Part shown: piece after piece, positions 1 through 8,924 of the stretch | Layout: every line of letters begins with the position of its first letter | Numbering within the stretch: position 1 is the stretch's first letter | Assembly (NCBI RefSeq): GCF_032922745.1 | Contig: NZ_CP136693.1 | Coordinates: forward strand, 3,782,001 to 3,846,000 | From: Marinobacter salarius | GTDB lineage: Bacteria; Pseudomonadota; Gammaproteobacteria; Pseudomonadales; Oleiphilaceae | DNA length: 64,000 nucleotides | Direction of reading: 5' to 3' | Program-made: the position numbers and the translations under genes | Notes under the pieces: generated by a model | The model's input: the letters and a program-made list of their open reading frames with translations, nothing else | Told to the model about the DNA's origin: nothing | Database searches by the model: none

Positions 1-245
1 ATAGGCTCAGCCTCGCCATCGTGCACAACCTTCAACCGCCGATCAGACAGGTCGAAGGACAGCCCGCGAATGTCTTCAAAACCGTTCAGGGCCAGTCGAA
101 TCATCCGTTCCTCCGAAGGACAATCCATCTTCGGTACGGTATACACACTGATCCAGTTGCCGGACGCTTCAGAGGCCTCCGACCCGGTATTACCCTCGGC
201 GGGTGTTGCGTCGCAGCCACAGGCGTCTTCACAGGATTTACTCAT
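1..245 (-). CDS. Partial cation efflux protein, N-terminal metal-binding part
   Basis: Only the first 81 codons are inside the window; the gene continues to the left. Translated from the ATG at 245, the protein begins MSKSCEDACGCDAT, a Cys-rich start, followed by a segment with the motif VPKMDCPSEE, typical of a heavy-metal-associated domain placed in front of cation diffusion facilitators that sit next to cadR. The expected role is efflux of Zn, Cd or Co from the cytoplasm; the transporter portion itself is not visible. It is divergent from a MerR-family regulator, and a MerR-type promoter lies directly upstream (279-309). The CDF assignment rests on the N-terminal motif and the neighbour, so it is moderate. 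Confidence 0.6.
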   Translation of the reverse strand, partial: MSKSCEDACGCDATPAEGNTGSEASEASGNWISVYTVPKMDCPSEERMIRLALNGFEDIRGLSFDLSDRRLKVVHDGEAEP

Positions 246-278
246 GATACGGCTCCACTTGAGTATTGTCGGATTATG

Positions 279-309
279 ATTTAAAACCATATAGTCACTA
301 TAAGGTCAA
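279..309 (-). promoter_or_regulatory. MerR/CadR-type promoter and operator
   Basis: Read on the minus strand there is a -35 TTGACC (304-309), a 19-bp spacer and a -10 TTAAAT (279-284). The spacer carries the dyad formed by ACCTTATAGT and ACTATATGGT. The overlong 19-bp spacer with a central dyad is the hallmark of promoters remodelled by MerR-family activators, and the bases closely match known CadR sites. It would drive the efflux gene to its left and be bound by the regulator encoded to its right. Confidence 0.75.
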
Positions 310-342
310 TAGAACAGATACCATCTGTTGAGGAGAAACCCG

Positions 343-744
343 ATGCGCATTGGTCAGTTGGCACGGTCCGTAGGAGTCGATACTCAAACTGTCCGCTTCT
401 ATGAACGGGAGGGCTTGTTACCACCGCCGGATCGGCAGGACAACGGTTACCGTGTTTACACCGAACGGCATGTTGAGCGGCTGGCCTTTATCAGGCGCTG
501 CAGAATACTCGAGCTGTCACTCGCTGAAATCCACGAGTTACAGAGGTATCAGACCGCCCCCCATCAGCCTTGCAGGGCCATCAACATCTTGCTTGATGAT
601 CACATCGCTCATGTACGGTCTCAGATAACCGATCTGCAGGTACTGGAGAAACAACTTGTGTCGCTGCGAGCAAGTTGTAACGATGATCGGGAAATTGAGG
701 CCTGCGGGGTTCTCGAAGGGCTCAGCGAAGGAAGCATCCAGTAG
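343..744 (+). CDS. cadR: MerR-family metal-responsive regulator, CadR/PbrR type
   Basis: A 133-residue activator with an N-terminal winged helix (residues 2-70), a coiled-coil dimerisation helix (about 75-110) and a C-terminal metal loop. Cys77, Cys112 and Cys121 match the three-cysteine pattern of CadR/PbrR (divalent Cd, Pb or Zn) and not the two-cysteine CueR pattern. The ATG at 343 is chosen because GAGGAG lies at normal spacing upstream; a TTG at 328 would add five unsupported residues and overlap that ribosome site. It is divergent from the efflux gene at 1-245 and should act on the promoter at 279-309; a very similar promoter at 35055-35085 may be a second target. Confidence 0.8.
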   Translation: MRIGQLARSVGVDTQTVRFYEREGLLPPPDRQDNGYRVYTERHVERLAFIRRCRILELSLAEIHELQRYQTAPHQPCRAINILLDDHIAHVRSQITDLQVLEKQLVSLRASCNDDREIEACGVLEGLSEGSIQ

Positions 745-790
745 TAGCTTGAAGCATTACGCACCTGCCTTTTCAATTGCGTAAATCCAG

Positions 791-1366
791 TCAGTCCGGA
801 ACCCCTTCAATGGTGCGGGTCATCAAATCCACCATGGCCGGGCTGTCCCATTCCGCGGCACCGACCAGACGGCCAATTTCGCGACCGTCGTGATCAATCA
901 GCAGCGTTGTAGGAACACCTTCTATGCCCAGTGTTGAGGTCGCCAGTGTCGACGGATCAATATACTGGCGAAGATGTTGGATGCCTGTTTTCCGGTAGAA
1001 TTTCTCAACAACGCTGATGCCTACGTGGTCAACAGACAGCGCGACCACTTCAAATTGCTCGCCGCCCAGTTGAGCCTGAAGTGAGTCCAACGTCGGCATT
1101 TCCTCACGGCAAGGCAGGCACCAGGTCGCCCAGATATTGAGCAATATCGCCTTACCCTTAAAGTCAGCCAGTGTCAGCGGCCTGCCGACTTCGTCTTGAA
1201 AAGCCAGCTCGGGCAGAGTGCGAGGAGACTCCCAGATCAGGAACCCCTGGGGCCCCACGGACTTCGGAATCTTCCCTGCAGCCATAACTGGAGCGGCTAT
1301 GGAAATAGCAAGCGCGAAAAGGACTACGGCGATTCTCCGGGCGGCAGATATGCGCTGGTGACTCAT
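791..1366 (-). CDS. TlpA-like periplasmic thioredoxin
   Basis: A 191-residue protein with a signal peptide (about 1-29, ending VMAA) and a thioredoxin fold of the TlpA/ResA class. The active site is WCLPC with Cys83 and Cys86. Proteins of this family reduce disulfides in the periplasm, often on copper chaperones or apocytochromes, taking electrons from a DsbD-type membrane protein. It is the last gene of a leftward run with SCO, split DsbD and a DsbG-like protein, the set expected for an Scs-like copper-tolerance thiol system (compare ScsD). AGGAG is present upstream of the ATG. The exact substrate cannot be told from sequence. Confidence 0.85.
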   Translation of the reverse strand: MSHQRISAARRIAVVLFALAISIAAPVMAAGKIPKSVGPQGFLIWESPRTLPELAFQDEVGRPLTLADFKGKAILLNIWATWCLPCREEMPTLDSLQAQLGGEQFEVVALSVDHVGISVVEKFYRKTGIQHLRQYIDPSTLATSTLGIEGVPTTLLIDHDGREIGRLVGAAEWDSPAMVDLMTRTIEGVPD

Positions 1367-1422
1367 TGGACATTACTCCTGATTACAGTGGTCGGTTTGT
1401 TGCCCGCATGGTGCCCCACGCG

Positions 1423-2133
1423 TTACTCACTCTGTAACAGCTCTTCAATTTGCCCGTGCAGTCGGCCCCAGAACCCATCATCGGCTGCCGCGTTGGGGCC
1501 TTTGGCAATGGCCGTCAGGTAGGTCACCAGGTGTTCAGGCTTGAATTTTAATCCATGGAACCGGGCCCGCATCTGACCTTCCGGGTCAATCACGTGGGTT
1601 ACCACGCCATGGACCTGTACACCCTCACCCGTATCCCTGAACTGAACGCCGTAGGCCTTGGCGAGCTCCGACGTCAACCCGGGCGATTCGCCTTCGCCCC
1701 GGTACAGAAAGTGCCAATTATCGGGGTTCAGGTCGAAATTGTCGCCATACGCGCGCATGTTGTCCCGGGTACCGGCAATATCCTCGCGATCAGTGGCAAT
1801 GGTGATGAACACCACCTCTTCACTCAGCCCTTCTTCTTCAACCCCGGTTTGCAACTGCCGTATCAGGTTCATATGAAAAGGGCAGGCCTCGGTACAGCGC
1901 GTGTAGAGAAAATTGAGCACAACGGTTTTGCCGTTTAAGTCGGCAAGGGAAAGGGTATTGCCATCAACGCCTGTAAGATCAAATTCAGGGGCCGGCTGAT
2001 CCACAAACTGGGCATACCGCTCTTTCTCGTTCAACGAGGCCTCCACATCCTCCATGGAATGGGCCATGGCATTGGTGCTGACCAGGGCAATCACGGCAAT
2101 CAGGAATACTCTGAATAAGCTGTTCACAGTCAT
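1423..2133 (-). CDS. SCO1/SenC-family copper chaperone or thiol protein
   Basis: 236 residues with a signal peptide (1-24, ending NAMA) and a SCO/redoxin domain. The copper-binding CxxxC is TRCTEAC (Cys80, Cys84), and a downstream His in the motif HGVVTH supplies the usual third ligand. SCO proteins load Cu into cytochrome oxidase CuA or act as periplasmic thiol reductases. Its place between TlpA and DsbD-like genes in a copper island favours thiol and copper handling over routine oxidase assembly. The ribosome site GGAG is very close to the ATG at 2133, so the GTG two codons downstream could be the real start. Confidence 0.85.
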   Translation of the reverse strand: MTVNSLFRVFLIAVIALVSTNAMAHSMEDVEASLNEKERYAQFVDQPAPEFDLTGVDGNTLSLADLNGKTVVLNFLYTRCTEACPFHMNLIRQLQTGVEEEGLSEEVVFITIATDREDIAGTRDNMRAYGDNFDLNPDNWHFLYRGEGESPGLTSELAKAYGVQFRDTGEGVQVHGVVTHVIDPEGQMRARFHGLKFKPEHLVTYLTAIAKGPNAAADDGFWGRLHGQIEELLQSE

Positions 2134-2169
2134 TCTCCATTTGAGTTGTTTTCCGAAGGGAGTCCCGGG

Positions 2170-2760
2170 TTATTGTGGCTTGGTATCGTCCAGATTCAGC
2201 GCAACGGGCAGGTCAGCTGGTGCCAGGCAAACGCCCTCATCACTGCAGGCCTGTACCCGTACTGTCATGTCAAGCCTGCCTGCTTCTTTCAGCGCGGCGG
2301 TCTGTTTTTCGTCTGGCAGCAGCCGAATACTCGCACCGTCGTCGTACACCTCCAGGGCAGTGTCACCCAGTGTGATGTCACTGACCCTGCCGCGGGGGTA
2401 CTGGGTCGGGATGTCAAGCGACTGGCCGCCAGCCGAAGACTTGGCGACGGTGGGGATCAGAAACTCCATGGAGGCTGGATTCGCATTCACGTGCCAGCCC
2501 GGTTCAATGTCCAGTGTCAGAACGATTTCACCGGTCTCCCCTATCAGGGCTTTGCCGCCTTCCGCAAGATTGAGGCGGACCTTATCGGAAGAATCTGCCA
2601 ACCCCGTGCGGGCAACTGGTGCCTGAGGGTCAGAACTGGCTTGTTCAGTCTGGGCTGAGCCAGGAGCCTTTCCGGAATTGGTGCCGATCAACATGAACGC
2701 CGCGATCGCGATCAGAAAAACCGCTACGCCGGTCAGCAATACCTTGGTTCGGGTTGTCAT
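2170..2760 (-). CDS. DsbD alpha-domain-like periplasmic protein
   Basis: 196 residues with one N-terminal membrane segment (about 7-26) acting as anchor or signal, then a Pro/Ala-rich linker and an immunoglobulin-like DsbD N-terminal (alpha) domain. A Cys pair lies near the C terminus in the motif QACSDEGVCLAP, matching the reactive Cys pair of DsbD-alpha and ScsB. In most bacteria this domain is fused to the membrane part of DsbD; here it is a separate gene 16 bp downstream of the membrane-domain gene, so DsbD is split. The role would be to pass electrons to periplasmic thiol proteins such as the TlpA and DsbG-like neighbours. Confidence 0.78.
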   Translation of the reverse strand: MTTRTKVLLTGVAVFLIAIAAFMLIGTNSGKAPGSAQTEQASSDPQAPVARTGLADSSDKVRLNLAEGGKALIGETGEIVLTLDIEPGWHVNANPASMEFLIPTVAKSSAGGQSLDIPTQYPRGRVSDITLGDTALEVYDDGASIRLLPDEKQTAALKEAGRLDMTVRVQACSDEGVCLAPADLPVALNLDDTKPQ

Positions 2761-2776
2761 GGTTCATCTCCAGTAT

Positions 2777-3970
2777 CTAGCGTTGTGAATTCTCGGTACG
2801 GTTGATCGCCTCGACCAGGCTGTCGGTATCAAAGAGCCCCGTGAAACGGGCGACAGCGGTGCCGTCAGCGTCAAAAATCGCCGCAAAAGGCAAAGCTTGC
2901 CCTCCCGTTGCTGTTAACAATGCGTCTTTTTCGGGATCGCTTGCTGTCACGTCCACCTGAATCGGCACCATGCCGGCTCGCTCCACGGCTTCGGCCACAG
3001 CGGGCTCTTTATACACGGTGCGCTCCAGGACTTTGCAGTTGATGCACCAGTCCGCAGTGAACTCCAGCAAATACGGTGTGCCACGGGCTTTTGTGTCCGC
3101 CAGGAGTTCTGCTGAGTAGGGTTGCCAGACAAGCTCGTCTTCGCCGCTGCCCAACGGAGATGCGAATACCACTGTCACCGCCAAGGCAAGGCCTGTCGCC
3201 GTTGCAGTGATCACGCGCACGGCACCGTTCCCCTGAACGAAACGGCGGAGACCCCAGACCAGCACCAGCGCCAGCCAGGCCCACCACAGCCAGGGGTATA
3301 CCGCTTTGGGCACCAGGCTCGCACTGAAAAACACGGCGGCGGCCAGCAATATCAGCGCGAGCACTTCACGAATGGCTACGGTCCAGGGGCCCGCCTTGGG
3401 CAAACGGCTCAGCCACTCGGGCCTGAGCATCAGTACCGCGTAGGGCAACGACAGCCCCAGCCCGATACTGCCGAATATCCCCATGATGACCGGCGCCGGC
3501 TGGGTAACGGCAAAGGCCAGTACGCCACCCAGGAAAGGGCCTGCGCAGGGCGCGGCCAGGATCGCACTCAACAGCCCGGATACATAGGCTTCAAAGTAAC
3601 GCCGGCCATGCGCCGAGGCGGCGAATGTCGGGACGGGGATGGGCAGATCGAGCCAGGTAATCACCGCAAACCCGACCATTAACGCAACCAGGACGGCCAC
3701 GAATAGCGTTGACTGGAACAACGTGCCCCAGTTCCACTGCAGCAGTGCAGTCAGGCCGCCCAGCGTCAGGAAAAAGGTGAGTGTTCCGGCCGTGAATGCC
3801 AGCGCGGCCAGCACCCGATGGGACCTCTGGCCGCCCGCCTCCCGAAGGATGGTTCGGACTTTGATGGGGATGGCGGGCAACACGCAGGGCGTCAGGTTCA
3901 GCAGTAGACCTGCCATAACCGCCATCATGATCTGGCCGGCAATGAGCAAAGAAGGCAACTGATCCATCAC
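2777..3970 (-). CDS. DsbD/ScsB-like membrane electron conduit with C-terminal thioredoxin
   Basis: 397 residues. The first 270 or so form eight predicted membrane helices of the CcdA/DsbD-beta type, with the reactive Cys motifs NLTPCVLP (helix 1) and AAPCAGPF (helix 4). The C-terminal periplasmic gamma domain is a thioredoxin with ADWCINCK. It carries electrons from cytoplasmic thioredoxin across the membrane to periplasmic thiol proteins. The alpha domain is encoded separately downstream. Its start overlaps the end of the DsbG-like gene by 4 bp, so the two are translationally coupled. Family assignment is secure; whether it serves copper tolerance specifically is inferred from context. Confidence 0.87.
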   Translation of the reverse strand: MMDQLPSLLIAGQIMMAVMAGLLLNLTPCVLPAIPIKVRTILREAGGQRSHRVLAALAFTAGTLTFFLTLGGLTALLQWNWGTLFQSTLFVAVLVALMVGFAVITWLDLPIPVPTFAASAHGRRYFEAYVSGLLSAILAAPCAGPFLGGVLAFAVTQPAPVIMGIFGSIGLGLSLPYAVLMLRPEWLSRLPKAGPWTVAIREVLALILLAAAVFFSASLVPKAVYPWLWWAWLALVLVWGLRRFVQGNGAVRVITATATGLALAVTVVFASPLGSGEDELVWQPYSAELLADTKARGTPYLLEFTADWCINCKVLERTVYKEPAVAEAVERAGMVPIQVDVTASDPEKDALLTATGGQALPFAAIFDADGTAVARFTGLFDTDSLVEAINRTENSQR

Positions 3971-4753
3971 TCAGCTATCCCCAGCGCCCTTCCCAGCGCT
4001 TCCTGCCCAGGCACGCCGGTCTGGCCTTGCCATTGACCACTCGTGTCTTTGAACAGCAGCCCTGGCGTTCCACTGAAACCCAGTTCGGCCATCCACTTGC
4101 TGTGCTGCTCAAGCGCCGCCTTGAGGTTCGCCGGTACGGGCGTGAGCTCGGAAATGCCCTCCACGCTACCATTGTTACCAAAGTTCTCCTCGAACGCCTG
4201 GAGCGCTCCGGCCCGATCCTCTGCATTCATGATTGCGGCGGAGAAGCCCAGGCTGGAGGGCTTGAGAAAACCAACCATGACCCAGTGCAACCTGACTTTC
4301 CCCTGCGCTACCCAATCTCGGGTTTGCTGCCAGAATTTGTGACAAAAGATGCAATTGGGATCCGCGAACACATAGATTTCCGGGGCATTCTTTCCGCCCT
4401 CGCTGACTAAGTGAGTATCCCGGGAAAGCTTCTCGGCAACGGAGGCATACATTGGCTCTGATATATAGCGTGTCGTGTACTGACGAGTCAGATCGGTGCC
4501 GTCGCTCTCCAGAAGCGCACCGGAAAAAGTGTAGTCACCGACACCATAGATGATTCCGGCTTTTCCATCCCCGGTCTTTACAACATAACCGGTCACGCCC
4601 CCAACTGGTGTGGAGAAGCGTTCAATTACCGTAAAACCGACTTTTTTTCTGAAGCGCCTCGATTCCCGGGTCCATCGTTGGTGACGCATACGCGAGAGCC
4701 GCAAACAAACTCAAAAAAAGTGCTATCGAAAGCTTACGGAATAGCACGGTCAT
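3967..4753 (-). CDS. DsbG/DsbC-like disulfide isomerase, frameshifted at an A7 tract
   Basis: The catalytic part is clear: a DsbC/DsbG thioredoxin-fold domain with FADPNCIFC, preceded by a dimerisation region. The signal peptide (MTVLFRKLS through ALAYAS) lies in a different frame starting at the ATG at 4753. Reading that frame, translation passes MDPGIEALQKK and soon stops; removing one A from the A7 run (T7 on the plus strand at 4642-4648) joins it to KVGFTVIERF and gives a normal full-length protein. So the gene is either a recent frameshift, a sequencing error, or expressed by slippage on the A tract. Without the fix, the longest open frame (start 4704) has no signal peptide and would be useless in the periplasm. 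Confidence 0.8.
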
Positions 4754-4916
4754 ACCCCGCGCCGGGTGTTCCATACAGAGTGACATCACAGGGACGCTCC
4801 CATCTTTATGTATTCATCATTCAACAAGAAGCCACCAGGTGTAGCTGACTACGTGGTGGCATACCGCTAGATCGAACGGCAGGCGCTCGAAGCGAGCCCC
4901 CCATGCGATCAAAGGT

Positions 4917-5246
4917 TCAGGAAATTGCTGAATATTTGGGAGGAAAGGGGTCTGGCCCTGAAAGTACACGGCCAGAATGTGAAGAATGGTCCCAGGGAAA
5001 AAGAGAGGACGATAATATCGGCAAATCCAGAATTGCAGATTTGCCGACATGGGAAGAGATACACGTGCTGCTACAGCTACCCTGAGCCAGGAGCCTCGAG
5101 CAGTCAGGCATTTCCTGAGCATCCGGCAAAAGGACACAAGCTTCACCCATGGGCTCCACTCCATGAGAAGTCGCAGCACCCACCTGTGAAACAAGGAAAT
5201 AAGCTGCGAGCAGCATGGCTGTCAGTCCCAAAAGCCGCTTGGTCAT
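4917..5246 (-). CDS. Small exported Cys-containing protein, unknown function
   Basis: 109 residues, not recognised with certainty. A signal peptide (about 1-24, ending GAA) is followed by a Cys-containing stretch (EACVLL, MPDC, GSCSSTC) and a tail ending DPFPPKYSAIS. The overall plan, a short exported protein with metal-ligand residues and a C-terminal Pro-Pro motif, is shared with the proteins at 11941, 41724 and 43557, which also stand next to metal genes, and it recalls CopL/DUF2946-type proteins. It lies upstream of the thiol-redox operon on the same strand, about 160 bp from the frameshifted DsbG-like gene. Confidence 0.45.
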   Translation of the reverse strand: MTKRLLGLTAMLLAAYFLVSQVGAATSHGVEPMGEACVLLPDAQEMPDCSRLLAQGSCSSTCISSHVGKSAILDLPILSSSLFPWDHSSHSGRVLSGPDPFPPKYSAIS

Positions 5247-5422
5247 TGCATCGAAATCCCGATTACAGAACAGTTACTGCCTTTCACGTGTGGAAAAGCA
5301 AGATCCACTGTAACCCACATTGATGGAGGCGCCAAGCACACAGAAACTACTCATCCTCGCGCCTCCATTCTCTTCCATTGACAAAATATGACTAAGCCTA
5401 CACTCACAAGCTCCTCCGGATT

Positions 5423-6172
5423 TTACTGCTGGAACACGCTCTTTCGCCCCCGACGTCGGGCCAAAAGCAGCTTGGCAACAATCGGTAACAGGGTAATGCC
5501 ACTGACCAGGATCAGAAGCCCAGTCACCACCCCGGGCTCAGAAGCCATGAGCAAGCCACCAAACGCTGTGATCAAATACGCTGTCGGAATAACACCGGCC
5601 AGCGTTGCGAGCACGAAGCGCCAGAACGCGAGTGGTGTCAGGCCGGCTGCATAGCTGACGGCATCGAAGGAGATAAAGGGCACCAGTCGCGACGCAAAAA
5701 TGACAAGCATCAACCCGCCCTGGGAGCGGTCCTTGCCCAGCCAATTCAATACCGGACGTACCCGCCTCCAGCGATGGATAACGTCGTAACCCAGGGATCG
5801 GGCAATGACAAAGGCTATCAGGGCACCAGCCTCTGCCCCGACAACCACGAACACCGTCCCCCAGAAGGAACCATAAACGGCGCCGGCGACCATCGCGATC
5901 GGGGCGCTGGGGATCGGGCTCAGGACAATGGCCGTGATCATCAGGCCAATGATACCCACCGGCCCCCAATATCCCAGTTGGTCAATCCATTCCGACAAGG
6001 CAGCCTTGTTGGTCACGGTGGTCAATGCTCCGGTCTCCAGCATGACCCAATAAATCGCAGCCAGTGCAGCCAGCAAGAGCAGAACCCCGACTACTTTTGC
6101 TTTTGCGTTCGGTCTAACTCCCATGCCTGCCATGGGTACCCGATGAAATTCATGCTTCAGGGTGGTAGTCAT
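5423..6172 (-). CDS. TVP38/TMEM64 (DedA-like) membrane protein
   Basis: 249 residues from the ATG at 6172, selected because AGGAG lies just upstream; longer upstream readings lack a ribosome site. There are about six membrane helices and the SNARE-associated/VTT domain core, including the FxxRxxPxxS-like motif ASRLVPFIS and the Gly-rich PSAPIAMVAGAVYG segment. Members are implicated in membrane lipid or metal homeostasis and are commonly found near mercury and copper genes, but the substrate is unknown. Its start overlaps the preceding 61-residue gene by 23 bp, implying translational coupling with the copA operon. Confidence 0.8.
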   Translation of the reverse strand: MTTTLKHEFHRVPMAGMGVRPNAKAKVVGVLLLLAALAAIYWVMLETGALTTVTNKAALSEWIDQLGYWGPVGIIGLMITAIVLSPIPSAPIAMVAGAVYGSFWGTVFVVVGAEAGALIAFVIARSLGYDVIHRWRRVRPVLNWLGKDRSQGGLMLVIFASRLVPFISFDAVSYAAGLTPLAFWRFVLATLAGVIPTAYLITAFGGLLMASEPGVVTGLLILVSGITLLPIVAKLLLARRRGRKSVFQQ

Positions 6173-6335
6173 AATCTCCTCTGGCGTTCTTACTCGCGCG
6201 TCCAGAATCGTCCCTGTTTTTCGAAAACAGGTACTTGCCGAGGGCTGCGACGCCAAGTACCAGGGCGACGATGAGCAAAAGGGATATCAACCCCATTCCC
6301 GCCATTCCAAACATGCATGCCTCATTTGTCATCAT
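6150..6335 (-). CDS. Small single-pass membrane protein
   Basis: 61 residues: a short Met-containing N terminus (MMTNEACMFGMAG), one strong membrane helix (about 13-36) and a charged cytoplasmic tail. No known function is recognised. It sits between copA (33 bp upstream) and the TVP38 gene it overlaps, so it is very probably co-transcribed with them. A Met/Cys-containing mini-protein beside a Cu-ATPase could be a membrane-level copper accessory, like the 73-residue protein at 9495, but that is a guess. Confidence 0.55.
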   Translation of the reverse strand: MMTNEACMFGMAGMGLISLLLIVALVLGVAALGKYLFSKNRDDSGRASKNARGDYDYHPEA

Positions 6336-6368
6336 GTCAATCTCCTGATTCTGTGTGTACCAGGCCTC

Positions 6369-8855
6369 TTACGAGACGCTGGCCTGTGCGGCTCCGCTTT
6401 CGCTGATATTGCTCGTCGCGAAGCCTTCGCTATTGGATTTGAACCGGCCCAGCCGGAGAGAATTGGTCACCACAAATACACTGGAAAGGCTCATAGCACC
6501 CGCAGCCAGCATGGGGTTGAGCAGGTAACCGGTAAACGGGAACAGAACACCTGCGGCTACGGGGATCAGTGCCAGATTGTATCCGTAGGCCCAGACAAAA
6601 TTGCCGAGGATCGTTTTGCGGGTGCGCCGGGAGAGCGCTGCTGCATCCACGATGCCCCGGAGGTCGCCGCGCATCAGAACCACGTCGCCGGCCTCGATGG
6701 CAATGTCGGTACCGGTGCCGATGGCGATACCCACATCGGCTTGCGCCAGGGCCGGTGCGTCATTGATACCGTCACCCACAAAAGCAACCCGGGCACCTTC
6801 ATCTTGCAGGCGCTTCACTTCGGCCGCTTTCTGGTCCGGCAATACCTCCGCAAGCACCCGTTCGATGCCGGCTTGCCGCGCAATCGCCTCGGCGGTGGCG
6901 CGGTTGTCACCGGTAAGCATAGCCACGCTGAGCCCTGATGACTTGAGCGCAGCAATCGCCTCCACCGAACCGTCCTTGAGCGGATCGGCCACGGCAATCA
7001 GCGCGGCGAGGCGTCCGTCGACGGCAACATACAGCGGGGATTTGGCTTTTTCAGCAAGTGACACCGCATCGTCGGCGACGCTGGCCAGGTCGATACCGAG
7101 GCGGCGCATATAACGGTCCGCGCCCACATTGATCCGGCGTCCGGCCACCTGTGCCTGGATGCCGTAGCCCGGCTCCGCCTGGAATTCACTGATCGCGGGT
7201 AACGTGAGGCCCCGATCCCTTGCGCCCTTGACGATGGCTTCCCCGATGGGATGTTCACTTTCGGTCTCTACAGCCGCAACCCAGGCCAGGACCTCATCCT
7301 CGCGGCCTTCCACCAGTATGAAATCTGTCAGCTCAGGCTGGCCCCGAGTCAGGGTGCCGGTTTTATCGAGGACGATGGTGTCCATCCGAGACAGTGTCTC
7401 CAGGGCCGCGCCTTTGCGGAACAGCACGCCCATTTCGGCGCCCTTACCGGTTCCGACCATAATGGCTGTTGGCGTAGCCAGTCCCATCGCGCAGGGACAG
7501 GCAATCAGCAGTACGCTGACCGTCGTGACGAAGGCAAAGGACAGGGCCGGCTCGGGCCCGAAGCTGAACCAGGTGATGAACGTCAAAATCGCGAGCACAA
7601 TCACAATGGGAACGAAAATTCCCGCTATCTTGTCGGCCAGCGCCTGAATCGGGGGTTTATCAGCCTGAGCCGATTCCACCATTCTGATGATCTGTGCCAG
7701 AACGGTGTCCGCACCCACCCGGGTAGCCCGGAACGTCAGGGAACCGTTCTTGTTTATGGTTCCACCCACCAACTCGGCGTCTTTCTGCTTGGCCACGGGA
7801 ACGGGCTCGCCGCTGATCATGGACTCGTCCACGTAGGATTGGCCTTCCTCCACCACGCCATCAACAGGAACCCGTTCTCCCGGGCGCACCTGGATACGGT
7901 CGCCAGGCACCACGGCTTCAATGGGCACTTCGACGGCCTCCCCGTCCCGAATGACACGGGCGGTCTTGGCCTGCAGTTGCAGAAGTTTTTTGATCGCCTC
8001 CGACGTCCGGCCTTTGGCGACGTGCTCGAAGTAGCGTCCCAGCAGAATGAGCGTCACGATCACCGCCGCTGCCTCGAAATAACTCTCGGCGGTACCGGCG
8101 GGAAAGAATCCTGGAACCAGCAGTGCTGCGACGGAGTAGAAATAGGCAGCGCTGGTGCCGATCATAACCAGGCTGTTCATGCCGGGATTGGCATGGCGCA
8201 ATTCACTGTACCCGGACCGGAAAAACCTCAATCCGGCATAAAACAACACCGGCGTGGTTAGTAGCCACTCAATAGCCATCCACCCCCGATGGGGCAAAAG
8301 GCTGGAATATAGAGATTCAAGAGCGGGGATCATCTTACCCATGGCAATCAGAACTACCGGGATAGTCAGAGCTGCAGCGAAGAGCACTTTCCGGCGGAGG
8401 TCGATGCCCTCCCTGTCCTGCTCTTCCGTTTCGCTACTGGCGTCCGGCTCCTGAGGCTCATATCCCGCATCGCGGATCGCCTGATGAATTTGCGGCACTG
8501 ACAGGGTGTCAGACAGGAACTCCACAAACGCTTTCCGGGTAGTCAGATTGACACTGGCCTTAACCATGCCGGGTTGCTTGTTCAATGACTGCTCAATCCG
8601 GGATACGCAGGAGCCGCAGCTCATGCCGACGACCGGAATCTCAGCCGACTGTAGCCGTGGCTGGTAACCCGCCTCCTTAATCGAGTCGATTAGCATGGCC
8701 GGCGTGGTAGGCTGGTCAAATTCCACGGTGGCTTTTCCGGTCGCCAGATTCACCTGGGCTTCCGCAACGCCGGGCTCACCCATGAGCGCCTTTTCAATCC
8801 GCCCGACGCACGAAGCGCAAGACATTCCATCAACACGAATCTCTATTCGTTGCAT
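6369..8855 (-). CDS. copA: Cu(+)-exporting P1B-type ATPase
   Basis: 828 residues. Two N-terminal heavy-metal-associated domains carry MSCASC (Cys13, Cys16) and MSCGSC (Cys80, Cys83). The transmembrane metal site is CPC in IACPCAMGLATPTA, the phosphorylation motif is DKTGTLTRG, the nucleotide-site motif is SEHPIGEA, and the hinge is GDGINDAPALAQAD. Together these define a P1B-1 pump that expels Cu(I) or Ag(I) from the cytoplasm. The ATG at 8855 is favoured by GAGGAG upstream; the ATG at 8915 would add 20 residues. It lies 69 bp downstream of the cueR-like gene on the same strand and is probably expressed from the promoter at 9365-9395. Confidence 0.93.
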   Translation of the reverse strand: MQRIEIRVDGMSCASCVGRIEKALMGEPGVAEAQVNLATGKATVEFDQPTTPAMLIDSIKEAGYQPRLQSAEIPVVGMSCGSCVSRIEQSLNKQPGMVKASVNLTTRKAFVEFLSDTLSVPQIHQAIRDAGYEPQEPDASSETEEQDREGIDLRRKVLFAAALTIPVVLIAMGKMIPALESLYSSLLPHRGWMAIEWLLTTPVLFYAGLRFFRSGYSELRHANPGMNSLVMIGTSAAYFYSVAALLVPGFFPAGTAESYFEAAAVIVTLILLGRYFEHVAKGRTSEAIKKLLQLQAKTARVIRDGEAVEVPIEAVVPGDRIQVRPGERVPVDGVVEEGQSYVDESMISGEPVPVAKQKDAELVGGTINKNGSLTFRATRVGADTVLAQIIRMVESAQADKPPIQALADKIAGIFVPIVIVLAILTFITWFSFGPEPALSFAFVTTVSVLLIACPCAMGLATPTAIMVGTGKGAEMGVLFRKGAALETLSRMDTIVLDKTGTLTRGQPELTDFILVEGREDEVLAWVAAVETESEHPIGEAIVKGARDRGLTLPAISEFQAEPGYGIQAQVAGRRINVGADRYMRRLGIDLASVADDAVSLAEKAKSPLYVAVDGRLAALIAVADPLKDGSVEAIAALKSSGLSVAMLTGDNRATAEAIARQAGIERVLAEVLPDQKAAEVKRLQDEGARVAFVGDGINDAPALAQADVGIAIGTGTDIAIEAGDVVLMRGDLRGIVDAAALSRRTRKTILGNFVWAYGYNLALIPVAAGVLFPFTGYLLNPMLAAGAMSLSSVFVVTNSLRLGRFKSNSEGFATSNISESGAAQASVS

Positions 8856-8924
8856 ACCCGTTTGGCTCCTCGGCACAGCTAACTCCGTGCCTTTAATCAG
8901 TTCATTCGCAGGCAACTGGCAGCG

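Noticed and set aside
4817..5194. 125-codon minus-strand frame overlapping the small exported gene
   Set aside because: The frame at 4917-5246 has a proper signal peptide, and this one does not.
7251..8261. 336-codon plus-strand frame opposite the Cu-ATPase
   Set aside because: Shadow of the ATPase reading frame in GC-rich DNA; no ribosome site or recognisable domain.
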